64,000 nt of DNA. Origin: UBA11889 sp046582115 (lineage in GTDB: Bacteria > Pseudomonadota > Gammaproteobacteria > Pseudomonadales > Azotimanducaceae). Location of the stretch: contig JAYGFA010000006.1 of NCBI GenBank assembly GCA_046582115.1, forward strand, positions 42,214 through 106,213, written 5' to 3'. The translations under genes were made by a program, and so were the position numbers. The notes beneath the pieces were generated by a model, which was not told where the DNA came from, ran no database searches, and was given only the letters and a program-made list of their open reading frames with translations. Shown here one piece after another: positions 43,054 to 50,850 of this stretch (its first letter is position 1; each line of letters begins with the position of its first letter).

Positions 43054-43683
43054 GTGTTTACCGGTATTGTTCAAGGCGTATGCCCCGTGGTTTCTTGCCA
43101 ACCACTCGCCGGCGTTACGCGCATTACTCTCCAATTAGATGGGCTCGCTAGAGGTCTCGAACTTGGTGCGTCTGTTGCAGTAAATGGCGCATGTGTCACC
43201 GCGGCTGAAATCGACGGATCGTTGGTTGGTTTTGATCTCGTCAAGGAAACTATTGAACTTTCGAATCTGGGCGATCTCGCGGAGGGGTCCACCGTCAATG
43301 TTGAACGTTCTTTTCGTGTCGGTGACGAAGTGGGTGGCCACATTCTTTCGGGTCACATCGCGGGCGTAACCGTAGTAACGGGCATAACCTCTGATGTAGG
43401 ACATCGGCTAGTGACTACGGCGGTCCCTCACGAATGGATGCCATATCTCATGGCCAAGGGCTTCGTTGCGCTCAACGGTGCGAGTCTAACCGTCGCTGAG
43501 GTTGACCGCTCTGCGGCGACGATTGCGGTCAGCTTAATACCCGAGACGCTGGCGAGAACCACCTTTGGTCAACTCGAAGTAGGGGATCGGATCAACCTTG
43601 AAGTTGATTCCCGGACCCAGGCGATTGTCGACACTGTTCGCGAAGTCCTCAAAGATGGAAGCTTGCTTGAGGCAATCCGCTAG
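43054..43683 (+). CDS. ribE: Riboflavin synthase, alpha chain
   Basis: Converts two lumazine molecules to riboflavin. The protein begins MFTGIVQG and has the two tandem lumazine-binding repeats, marked by VAVNGACVTAAE and SGHIAG in the first half and by VALNGASLTVAE in the second. 209 residues, normal. GTG start. Other rib genes are not adjacent. Its last 29 bases overlap the chosen start of the downstream lipoprotein gene. Confidence 0.95.
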   Translation: MFTGIVQGVCPVVSCQPLAGVTRITLQLDGLARGLELGASVAVNGACVTAAEIDGSLVGFDLVKETIELSNLGDLAEGSTVNVERSFRVGDEVGGHILSGHIAGVTVVTGITSDVGHRLVTTAVPHEWMPYLMAKGFVALNGASLTVAEVDRSAATIAVSLIPETLARTTFGQLEVGDRINLEVDSRTQAIVDTVREVLKDGSLLEAIR

Positions 43684-45148
43684 ATCATTTTTTGGCGTAC
43701 GTTCGAGACGACCACGCGGTCGGGCGAAGAGATTAAGCTGGTACAGTGCGTTGGTCCTTTTTCCTCTGATGGGTTGCGGACCGAGTGCCGATTTGCCCGA
43801 CACCGAGACAGTCGAATCCATCGACGTGGATCGGATTGTAGGGATTTGGGAGGGCACACTGTCGCAAACGAATCTTCGAATCGTCGTCCGTATCACTGAT
43901 GAAGATGGCCGACTCACTGCTAGGTTCGACAGCCCTGATCAGAACGCCTATGGGATTGCCGCTGACACCGTTTCTTTTGACGGTGAACGACTGGTGTTCA
44001 ACGTTGATTCGATCAATGCTGGCTACGCAGGGACATTGTATAGCGACCGCTCGCTGATCCAAGGGCGGTGGTCTCAGACAGTGGATCTCGAACTTGATCT
44101 TGTACGAGTCGACAAACCCTCGGTTCGTGCTCGGGCGCAGAATCCAAAACCGCCATTCCCGTATCGTATCGAAGACGTGAGCTTTCCTGGCGGGGAGCGG
44201 GGCGTCACCTTGGCAGGTACGCTGACGTTGCCAGAATCAGAAGATTTTCCAGTCGTTGTCTTGGTTACCGGATCCGGCGCACAAGATCGTGACGAGACCA
44301 TTAAGGGTCACAAACCGTTCTGGGTGTTGGCCGATTATCTTTCGCGCAATGGCGTTGGTGTGCTTCGGTACGACGATCGTGGATTTGCCCAATCGACGGG
44401 CGATATTTCCACCGCGATTACACCGGATTTTGCCGACGACGCGCTTGCCGCCATTTCGTATCTGCAGAGTCGAACGGATATTGTCGCAAGTCGAATCGGC
44501 GTAGTCGGACATAGCGAAGGTGGTAGCGTGGTCTCGATATTGGCAGGTCGCGATGATCCTCTCGCCTGCGGCGTGATGATGGCGGGGCCAGCGGTGTCAG
44601 GAGAAAAAATTCATCAACGCCAGGTCCGGTTGATCATTGAACGTCAGCCTTTCCCCATCGCAACGGGACTTATTGAAAAGATCGAGGCAATGAATGAAGT
44701 GCTTTATACCGTAGCGCGCGCGGATGCGAGTTTCGACGAGCGACGCGCAGCCGCGAGAGATGTGTATCGGTCGGCACTATCAAGTTTTGACGACGTCGAG
44801 CGGAAATTGCTGAATCTAAACGATGAGGTCCAAGTCGATGCAATTGTGACTGACTGGTTCCGATACTTCTTGGATTACGACCCGCGCAATGACCTTGCGG
44901 CGTCGAGGATCCCGCTTTTCGCAATTTACGGTGCATTGGATCTTCAGGTTCCACCCGATCAAAGCATTCCTGTGCTAGAAAAAATCAATGCAAACCACGG
45001 GAAGATAGACATTCGAACCTTTCCAGAACTGAATCATCTGTTTCAACACGCGACGACCGGCTTACCGTCCGAATACGGGATGATCGCTGAAACGTTAGCA
45101 CCCGAAGTGATGCTAGCCATTAAGCAATGGGTCTTGGTCAATTGTTGA
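43655..45148 (+). CDS. Lipoprotein alpha/beta hydrolase
   Basis: About 497 residues. An arginine-rich N-terminus leads to a hydrophobic stretch and lipobox LMGC near residue 41, so it is probably a lipid-anchored periplasmic protein. The central region resembles a beta-rich domain (residues ~60-150), and the C-terminal hydrolase domain has VVLVTGSGAQDRDE, the nucleophile elbow VGHSEGGSV, an aspartate in YGALDLQVP and a histidine in LNHLFQHA. This is the 'YDR... alpha/beta hydrolase family' type often annotated as S9-like. ATG 43655 lies inside ribE; no later start precedes the lipobox. Confidence 0.8.
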   Translation: MEACLRQSARSFFGVRSRRPRGRAKRLSWYSALVLFPLMGCGPSADLPDTETVESIDVDRIVGIWEGTLSQTNLRIVVRITDEDGRLTARFDSPDQNAYGIAADTVSFDGERLVFNVDSINAGYAGTLYSDRSLIQGRWSQTVDLELDLVRVDKPSVRARAQNPKPPFPYRIEDVSFPGGERGVTLAGTLTLPESEDFPVVVLVTGSGAQDRDETIKGHKPFWVLADYLSRNGVGVLRYDDRGFAQSTGDISTAITPDFADDALAAISYLQSRTDIVASRIGVVGHSEGGSVVSILAGRDDPLACGVMMAGPAVSGEKIHQRQVRLIIERQPFPIATGLIEKIEAMNEVLYTVARADASFDERRAAARDVYRSALSSFDDVERKLLNLNDEVQVDAIVTDWFRYFLDYDPRNDLAASRIPLFAIYGALDLQVPPDQSIPVLEKINANHGKIDIRTFPELNHLFQHATTGLPSEYGMIAETLAPEVMLAIKQWVLVNC

Positions 45149-45266
45149 AGCGAAGATGGTCATTTTCCGAACGGTGACTTCTTTTGCTATTGTCGAGGTT
45201 AAATTAATAAAAACAGTATATTAAGGCATTGTAGTAATAAATATTTGAAACTATGAGTTCGCTGAA

Positions 45267-45295
45267 GTGACTGCAAATTAGCCTTTTGGCATAAT
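45267..45295 (+). promoter_or_regulatory. Candidate pyrF promoter, placed for leaderless mRNA
   Basis: GTGACT (45267-45272) and CATAAT (45290-45295) are separated by 17 bases in an AT-rich stretch. The -10 ends only 7 bases before the GTG start codon of pyrF, so transcription would begin at or next to the start codon. No ribosome-binding sequence is visible. Confidence 0.4.
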
Positions 45296-45302
45296 CCTTA
45301 GT

Positions 45303-46124
45303 GTGCGACCCGCGTTTATTGAACAACTCCAGAATGCTTGGACGCGATCAAATTCTTTTCTATGTGTTGGTCTGGATCCGACGCCCAATCGTTTCCCAGA
45401 ATCCTTGAGCCGTGACGAACACGGTGTGTATCAATTTTGTGCCGAGATTATTGATGCTACGCAGTCGTACGTTTGTGCCTTCAAGCCCCAATTTGCGCAC
45501 TTTGCCGCGCTTGGCTTTGAGAACGTGCTTGCAGAAGTGGTCGATTACATCCATGACAAGTATCCGCATGTCCCGGTCATCCTTGACGCAAAACGTGGAG
45601 ACGTAGGATCCACTGCCGAGCGGTATGCGGAGGAAGCATTCGTTCGCTATAACGCTGATGCCGTCACGGTGAATCCGTATTTGGGTTGGGATAGTGTCGT
45701 ACCCTTTACTGAGCACGCAGGTCGAGGCGTGATTTTAATATGCCGTACCAGTAATGCCGATGGCGGATGGTTGCAGGAATATCCAGTCGACGACCCCGCC
45801 TATCTGCGTGTCGCTCGACTCGCGGCCGAAAAAGATAAGGGTAATTTGATGCTGGTTTTGGGGGCCACGTTTCCCGACTTGATTGGCATGGTTCGACAGG
45901 AAGTGCCATCCATGCCGTTTCTTATTCCAGGCGTAGGAACTCAAGGTGGTGATTTAGATAGGGTTCTCGATCAGGGTCGAAGTATCGACAATACCGGGCT
46001 CGTCATTAACGCCTCCCGGAGCGTCATTCATGCGTCCGATGACGATGACGATGACTTTGGCGCCGCGGCTGAGGCGGCCGCACGCGATCTGGCAAGCAAA
46101 ATGGAAATTATCTCGAAACGTTGA
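45303..46124 (+). CDS. pyrF: Orotidine 5'-phosphate decarboxylase, subfamily 2
   Basis: Final step of UMP synthesis. At 273 residues it is longer than the ~240-residue E. coli type. The motifs are those of the other subfamily (TIGR02127): LCVGLDPTPNRFP, FKPQFAHFAALG, the catalytic LDAKRGDVGSTAERYA and VNPYLGWDS, with PGVGTQGGDLD and NASRSVIHA later. The GTG start places FIEQLQNAW at the usual N-terminus. It stands alone between a lipoprotein gene and an acyl-CoA dehydrogenase gene. Confidence 0.94.
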   Translation: MRPAFIEQLQNAWTRSNSFLCVGLDPTPNRFPESLSRDEHGVYQFCAEIIDATQSYVCAFKPQFAHFAALGFENVLAEVVDYIHDKYPHVPVILDAKRGDVGSTAERYAEEAFVRYNADAVTVNPYLGWDSVVPFTEHAGRGVILICRTSNADGGWLQEYPVDDPAYLRVARLAAEKDKGNLMLVLGATFPDLIGMVRQEVPSMPFLIPGVGTQGGDLDRVLDQGRSIDNTGLVINASRSVIHASDDDDDDFGAAAEAAARDLASKMEIISKR

Positions 46125-46248
46125 AACGATTCGCGTAACCGGTGACGGATAAAACCGACACATCGATTCATGGCCTGTATTAGCGTTTACCGTTGCGGTC
46201 AAAGGGCGGGTTGAATACGCTTCGGCTCTTTCCACTTCGGATGCAATC

Positions 46249-47424
46249 ATGCCGACCAGCCCGTTTGTTTGGGACGATCCCTTACTGCTAGAAGATCAAC
46301 TCACCGAAGATGAGCGAATGATCCGGGATACTACGCATCAATTCGCGCAGGAACGCTTGATGAGCCGAGTCCTCGAGGCGAATCGCCATGAACATTTTGA
46401 TCGCGAGATCATGAACGAAATGGGAGAAGTCGGGATGTTGGGTGCCACCTTACCAACCAAGTACGGTTGTGCCGACGTGGGGTATGTGTCGTACGGCATC
46501 ATGGCGCGCGAGGTGGAGCGTGTCGATTCAGGCTATCGGTCGGCGATGAGCGTCCAGTCCTCTTTGGTGATGCATCCCATTTACGCGTACGGCAATGAGT
46601 CACAACGCGAACGGTACCTTCCTAAGCTCGCCACCGGAGAATGGGTTGGATGTTTTGGTCTGACCGAGGCAGACCATGGCTCCGATCCAGGAAGCATGGT
46701 TACCAAAGCCGAGAAAGTTGAGGGAGGTTACTTGCTCAACGGTGCCAAGATGTGGATTACGAATTCGCCCATTGCTGACTTAGCCGTGGTTTGGGCAAAA
46801 CTCGACGGCGTGATCCGAGGATTTATTGTCGAACGTGAAATGGATGGCTTCAGTACCCCAGAGATTCAAGGAAAAATGAGTTTACGAACGTCTGTAACTG
46901 GCCAGATCGTTCTCGAGAATGTACTCGTCTCAGAAGATAACCTGCTTCCTGATGTCCGAGGACTCGGCGGACCGTTTGGTTGCCTCAACCGAGCGCGATA
47001 CAGTATTGCTTGGGGAGCCATGGGCGCGGCCGAATTTTGTTGGCACGCGGCGCGCACCTATACGCTTGAACGAGAACAATTTGGGCGACTGCTCGCCGCC
47101 AATCAATTGATCCAAAAAAAGTTGGTCGACATGCAAACTGAAATCGCGTTGGGCCTGCAAGGCTGCATCCGGATCGGTCGTTTGATGGACGAGGATCGTT
47201 TGCCTGTTGAAGATATCTCGATGATGAAACGAAATAATTGCGGTAAGGCGCTCGATATCGCGCGTATGTCACGGGATATGCACGGTGCTAACGGCATATC
47301 CGACGAATTCCACGTCATTCGACACATGATGAATCTGGAGACCGTCAATACCTACGAGGGTACCCATGACATCCACGCGCTGATTCTCGGCCGCGCACAA
47401 ACGGGTATCCAGGCGTTTAATTAA
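46249..47424 (+). CDS. gcdH: Acyl-CoA dehydrogenase, glutaryl-CoA dehydrogenase-like
   Basis: 391-residue FAD enzyme. ACAD signatures are present: GCFGLTEADHGSDPGSM, MWITNSPIADLAVVWAK, YTLEREQFGRLLAANQLIQKKLVDMQTE and the catalytic-glutamate segment NLETVNTYEGTHDIHALILGRA. The wording of the N-terminus (LTEDERMIRDTTHQFAQERL) and the end (TGIQAF) matches glutaryl-CoA dehydrogenases of lysine and aromatic breakdown. Substrate assignment is by family resemblance. Confidence 0.9.
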   Translation: MPTSPFVWDDPLLLEDQLTEDERMIRDTTHQFAQERLMSRVLEANRHEHFDREIMNEMGEVGMLGATLPTKYGCADVGYVSYGIMAREVERVDSGYRSAMSVQSSLVMHPIYAYGNESQRERYLPKLATGEWVGCFGLTEADHGSDPGSMVTKAEKVEGGYLLNGAKMWITNSPIADLAVVWAKLDGVIRGFIVEREMDGFSTPEIQGKMSLRTSVTGQIVLENVLVSEDNLLPDVRGLGGPFGCLNRARYSIAWGAMGAAEFCWHAARTYTLEREQFGRLLAANQLIQKKLVDMQTEIALGLQGCIRIGRLMDEDRLPVEDISMMKRNNCGKALDIARMSRDMHGANGISDEFHVIRHMMNLETVNTYEGTHDIHALILGRAQTGIQAFN

Positions 47425-47440
47425 GGCGCTTATTTCTAAT

Positions 47441-48142
47441 ATGGATTTGAACGTAGGTGAATGCGTGACCCTAGATCAAGTCGCATCGGAACCTTTCCGA
47501 TCGAATTGCCAACGATGCCCGCGCCTGGTTGCCCATCTAAGTAGCGTCCATCTCGACATGCCCGACTACCACTGTGCGCCAGTTGCGACCTGGGGAGATC
47601 GGCGGGCACGCGTCCTAATCGTGGGTCTGGCCCCTGGTCTTCACGGTGCCAATCGCACCGGGCGTCCCTTCACGGGTGATGCGTCGGGACAATTGCTTCT
47701 CAGTGTGCTCGCGGCTACTGGTTTTGCAGAGCAAACGCGTACATCGACTCAACTTAAAGGTTGCAGGATCACCAATGCGGTGCGGTGTTTACCTCCACAA
47801 AACAGACCAAACGGCGCCGAGCTCGCCCGCTGTCGCGCCTATTTAGCCGATGATCTCAATACGTTATGGCCTCGAGGCGTCAGGGCCAATCGATGCGTTG
47901 TTGCGCTTGGCGCTCTGGCGTACACAAATGTTGCACGACTTCTTGATGTTACGGAACGATTTGAGCATGGAGCTTCGATTAAGGTTGCCAACCGCCTTCG
48001 CCTAATCGCGAGTTTCCACCCCAGCCGTCTCAACGTGAACACCGGACGCATCACACCCGAGATGTTGAAAACGATTTTTCAGGAAGTCCGTCACTACATT
48101 GACGATATACCTCTAGCCGTAAGTGCATCGGCTGGGGGTTAG
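47441..48142 (+). CDS. Uracil-DNA glycosylase family 5 (UDGb type)
   Basis: 233 residues. Iron-sulfur cysteines appear in CQRCPRLV and in later positions (RCLPPQNRP, ARCRAYL). The catalytic region is VLIVGLAPGLHGANRTGRPFTGDASG, in which the GLAPG motif lacks the active-site Asp of family 1 or 4 enzymes, as expected for family 5. The second motif is SFHPSRLNVNTGR. These enzymes remove uracil, and often hypoxanthine or xanthine, from DNA. It is followed closely by uvrC, another repair gene. Confidence 0.88.
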   Translation: MDLNVGECVTLDQVASEPFRSNCQRCPRLVAHLSSVHLDMPDYHCAPVATWGDRRARVLIVGLAPGLHGANRTGRPFTGDASGQLLLSVLAATGFAEQTRTSTQLKGCRITNAVRCLPPQNRPNGAELARCRAYLADDLNTLWPRGVRANRCVVALGALAYTNVARLLDVTERFEHGASIKVANRLRLIASFHPSRLNVNTGRITPEMLKTIFQEVRHYIDDIPLAVSASAGG

Positions 48143-48159
48143 CGCTTATAGTCCTCCGC

Positions 48160-49986
48160 ATGGTGGACCAATCAAGTTTTGACTCCGAAGCGTTCCTGCA
48201 ATCTTTGACGCGTCGACCCGGTGTATACCGCATGCTGGATAGTCAGGGCGACGTCCTATATGTCGGTAAAGCACGTAATTTGCGGAGTCGAGTCACGAGT
48301 TACTTTCGTGCTTCCGGGCTTGCCACCAAGACTATCGCCCTCATGAACAAGGTGCGTGATATCCAGGTAACCGTGACGGCTAGCGAAACGGAAGCGCTGC
48401 TGCTCGAACAAAGTTTGATTAAGGCTGAGCGTCCCGTATACAACGTCTTGTTTAGGGATGACAAATCGTATCCGTACATATGCTTGACGGAACATCCTTT
48501 TCCACGGTTGACGCTGCACCGCGGGACGAAGCATCAAGCCGGTAGATACTTCGGGCCATACCCAAGCGCGGGCGCAGTGCGCGAAAGCATTCAGGTCCTT
48601 CAAAAACTGTTCCAATTGCGGTCTTGTGAAGACGGCTTCTATAAAAATCGATCGAGGCCGTGCCTTCAGCACCAAATTGGCAGATGCAGTGCACCGTGCG
48701 TTGGGCTGGTGGGGACCGACGAGTACTCCGCAGACGCGGGTCTAGCTGAGATGTTTTTGGAGGGCCGGAGCAGAGCCGTGCTCGAAGAGCTTAAGCAACG
48801 GATGGAGACTGCCGCGATGGCGCGTGAATTTGAACAAGCGGCGAGATACCGCGATCAAATAGCTCAATTGCGTCGAATTCAAGAAAATCAATATGTCCAT
48901 ACTGAATCTGGGGAGGTGGATGTATTTGCCCTTGCTCAGGAGTCGTCGTACACGTGCGTGCAGGGTCTATTCATTCGAGGTGGACGCGTCCTAGGCCAGC
49001 GTACCTGGTATCCAAAAAATGAACTCGATTCTGCATCGGGGGCGCTTCTAAGTTCGTTCGTGTCGCAATATTACTTGGCAAGCGAGGAGCGATTTATACC
49101 TAAACTTGTTTTGACCTCGATTCCATTGGATGACGAGACATTGGTTTCGTCCGTATTGGCGGAACGGTCGGGACGTAAAGTTTCTGTTACGTCAAAAGTT
49201 CGGTCACAACGCGCGCGTTGGCTCGAAATGGCTCGCGACAACGCGGCGTTGTCACTGACATCGTATGTGGCCGAGCGGCGCAATGTTTTTTCGCGCTTCG
49301 TGGAACTTCAGGACCTTCTGGAACTCGAGGATATGCCGAAGCGCCTGGAATGTTTCGACATTAGCCATACGTCGGGTGAGGCGACGGTAGCATCCTGCGT
49401 AGTCTTTGATACCAATGGTCCGTTGAAGTCGGATTATCGGCGTTTCAATATTGAAGGTGTAAATGCGGGCGATGATTACGGCGCGATGGAACAAGCGCTT
49501 CGACGCCGGTATCGTCGCCTGAAGAAAGGCGAAGCGGTATTACCAGATCTTTTGGTTATCGATGGCGGAGAGGGCCAGCTAGGAAAAGCCGCGAACGTAC
49601 TGAGTGAGTTGCAAGTGGATGCTGTTGGACTGATCGGCGTAGCGAAAGGACCAGGACGCAAAGCTCGGTTGGATAAGATTCTATTGCACGGGCAGGGTGA
49701 ACTATCGGTTCCGGCAACCAGTGGTTCGATGCATCTCTTACAACATATTCGCGACGAGGCCCACCGTTTCGCGATAACGGGGCATCGTGGACGTCGTGCA
49801 AAAAACCGGCGTCGATCCGCGCTCGATGGTATTTCTGGAATCGGACCCAAGCGCAAACGCGAATTGATAGCATATTTCGGTTCCCTTGCTACGATCAAGG
49901 GGGCGAGCTCGGAAGAAATCGCGAAAGTTCCTGGGATAAGCCAAAAACTCGCTGACGATATATACGGAGCACTTCATGCCGCGTGA
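48160..49986 (+). CDS. uvrC: Excinuclease ABC subunit C
   Basis: Makes both incisions in nucleotide excision repair. The GIY-YIG domain is at the N-terminus (RPGVYRMLDSQGDVLYVGKARNLRSRVTSYF), the UvrB-binding UVR motif is near residues 205-240, the RNase H-like endonuclease follows (ECFDISHTSGEATVASCVVF ... LLVIDGGEGQL), and a helix-hairpin-helix domain ends the chain (LDGISGIGPKRKRELIAYFGSL). 608 residues, normal. uvrY/gacA, often upstream, is absent. Overlaps pgsA by 11 bases. Confidence 0.97.
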   Translation: MVDQSSFDSEAFLQSLTRRPGVYRMLDSQGDVLYVGKARNLRSRVTSYFRASGLATKTIALMNKVRDIQVTVTASETEALLLEQSLIKAERPVYNVLFRDDKSYPYICLTEHPFPRLTLHRGTKHQAGRYFGPYPSAGAVRESIQVLQKLFQLRSCEDGFYKNRSRPCLQHQIGRCSAPCVGLVGTDEYSADAGLAEMFLEGRSRAVLEELKQRMETAAMAREFEQAARYRDQIAQLRRIQENQYVHTESGEVDVFALAQESSYTCVQGLFIRGGRVLGQRTWYPKNELDSASGALLSSFVSQYYLASEERFIPKLVLTSIPLDDETLVSSVLAERSGRKVSVTSKVRSQRARWLEMARDNAALSLTSYVAERRNVFSRFVELQDLLELEDMPKRLECFDISHTSGEATVASCVVFDTNGPLKSDYRRFNIEGVNAGDDYGAMEQALRRRYRRLKKGEAVLPDLLVIDGGEGQLGKAANVLSELQVDAVGLIGVAKGPGRKARLDKILLHGQGELSVPATSGSMHLLQHIRDEAHRFAITGHRGRRAKNRRRSALDGISGIGPKRKRELIAYFGSLATIKGASSEEIAKVPGISQKLADDIYGALHAA

Positions 49987-50602
49987 CTCTTTCCCAGTGA
50001 CATTGCCGAACACTTTGACACTGGTACGCATCGCTCTCATCCCAGTGTTTGTTTTGACATACATTGTCTTTGCAGACGACATGCTATGGATTTCGGCGGT
50101 TTTGTTCGCTAGTGCCGCGCTTACCGATTGGTTAGACGGGTATCTCGCACGGCGGCTAAAACAGCGCACTGCGTTTGGCGCATTCCTGGATCCCGTTGCA
50201 GACAAACTCATTGTGGTGACGGCATTAGTTCTGTTGATCGAAAGTCATTCAAATCTTGTGATGACACTTCCGGGCCTTATCATCGTTGGTCGAGAAATAA
50301 TCATTTCCGCACTCCGCGAATGGATGGCCGAGATGAATCGCCGTGGCTTGGTCGACGTGATTTGGCTCGGTAAAATAAAAACAGCCGTACAAATGATCGC
50401 AATCGTTGTACTTATAGCAAATCCACCCTCGCTGGCAATTCCCTGGGTGATTGTTGGGATGTTGCTCCTGTACGTCGCCGCATTGATGACGCTATGGTCA
50501 ATGTTTTTGTATTTAAAGGCGGCTTGGCCGACGTTACGGGAGGGTATTTACGAACAAGAGACGCAGGCGCCTACGAGCGAGGACGAAGACTCCGCTGGAT
50601 GA
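49976..50602 (+). CDS. pgsA: CDP-diacylglycerol-glycerol-3-phosphate 3-phosphatidyltransferase
   Basis: Makes phosphatidylglycerol phosphate at the inner membrane. The CDP-alcohol phosphotransferase signature is seen as DWLDGYLARRLKQRTAFGAFLDPVADKL, with several membrane helices and LPNTLTLVRIALIPVFVLTYI at the N-terminus. 208 residues. It overlaps the end of uvrC, the standard uvrC-pgsA arrangement, and is followed by tRNA-Cys. Confidence 0.96.
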   Translation: MPRDSFPVTLPNTLTLVRIALIPVFVLTYIVFADDMLWISAVLFASAALTDWLDGYLARRLKQRTAFGAFLDPVADKLIVVTALVLLIESHSNLVMTLPGLIIVGREIIISALREWMAEMNRRGLVDVIWLGKIKTAVQMIAIVVLIANPPSLAIPWVIVGMLLLYVAALMTLWSMFLYLKAAWPTLREGIYEQETQAPTSEDEDSAG

Positions 50603-50679
50603 GAGTCGAAGCGTGATAAGATCGCGCGCTGCTTTGCACCGCGCATTGCCCCACGTGAGAGCACCGTAAATGGTTAAAT

Positions 50680-50753
50680 GGCTGGGTGGCAGAGTGGTTA
50701 TGCAGCGGACTGCAACTCCGTGTACGCCGGTTCGATTCCGACTCCAGCCTCCA
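50680..50753 (+). tRNA. tRNA-Cys (GCA)
   Basis: The 74-base sequence folds as a cloverleaf. Acceptor arm GGCTGGG pairs with TCCAGCC (50743-50749, one G-U). The anticodon stem is GCGGA/TCCGT around loop CTGCAAC with anticodon GCA at 50712-50714, and the T-loop is GGTTCGATTCC. The discriminator base is T at 50750, the identity element of cysteine tRNA, and CCA is encoded at 50751-50753. Many gammaproteobacteria have tRNA-Gly, tRNA-Cys and tRNA-Leu together after pgsA; only tRNA-Cys is seen here. Confidence 0.95.
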
Positions 50754-50850
50754 AAAACACTGGTAGCGTAAGCGAAGGTATTTTGGTGCTCGAGTTTGGC
50801 GCTTCAAGATACGTCTTAATTTGTTTGATCACGATTGATGAGGAGAAGTC

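Noticed and set aside
50680..50753. tRNA-Cys as an integration site for a mobile element
   Set aside because: No integrase gene or direct repeat of the tRNA 3' end was found nearby; the following gene is an ordinary M16 protease.
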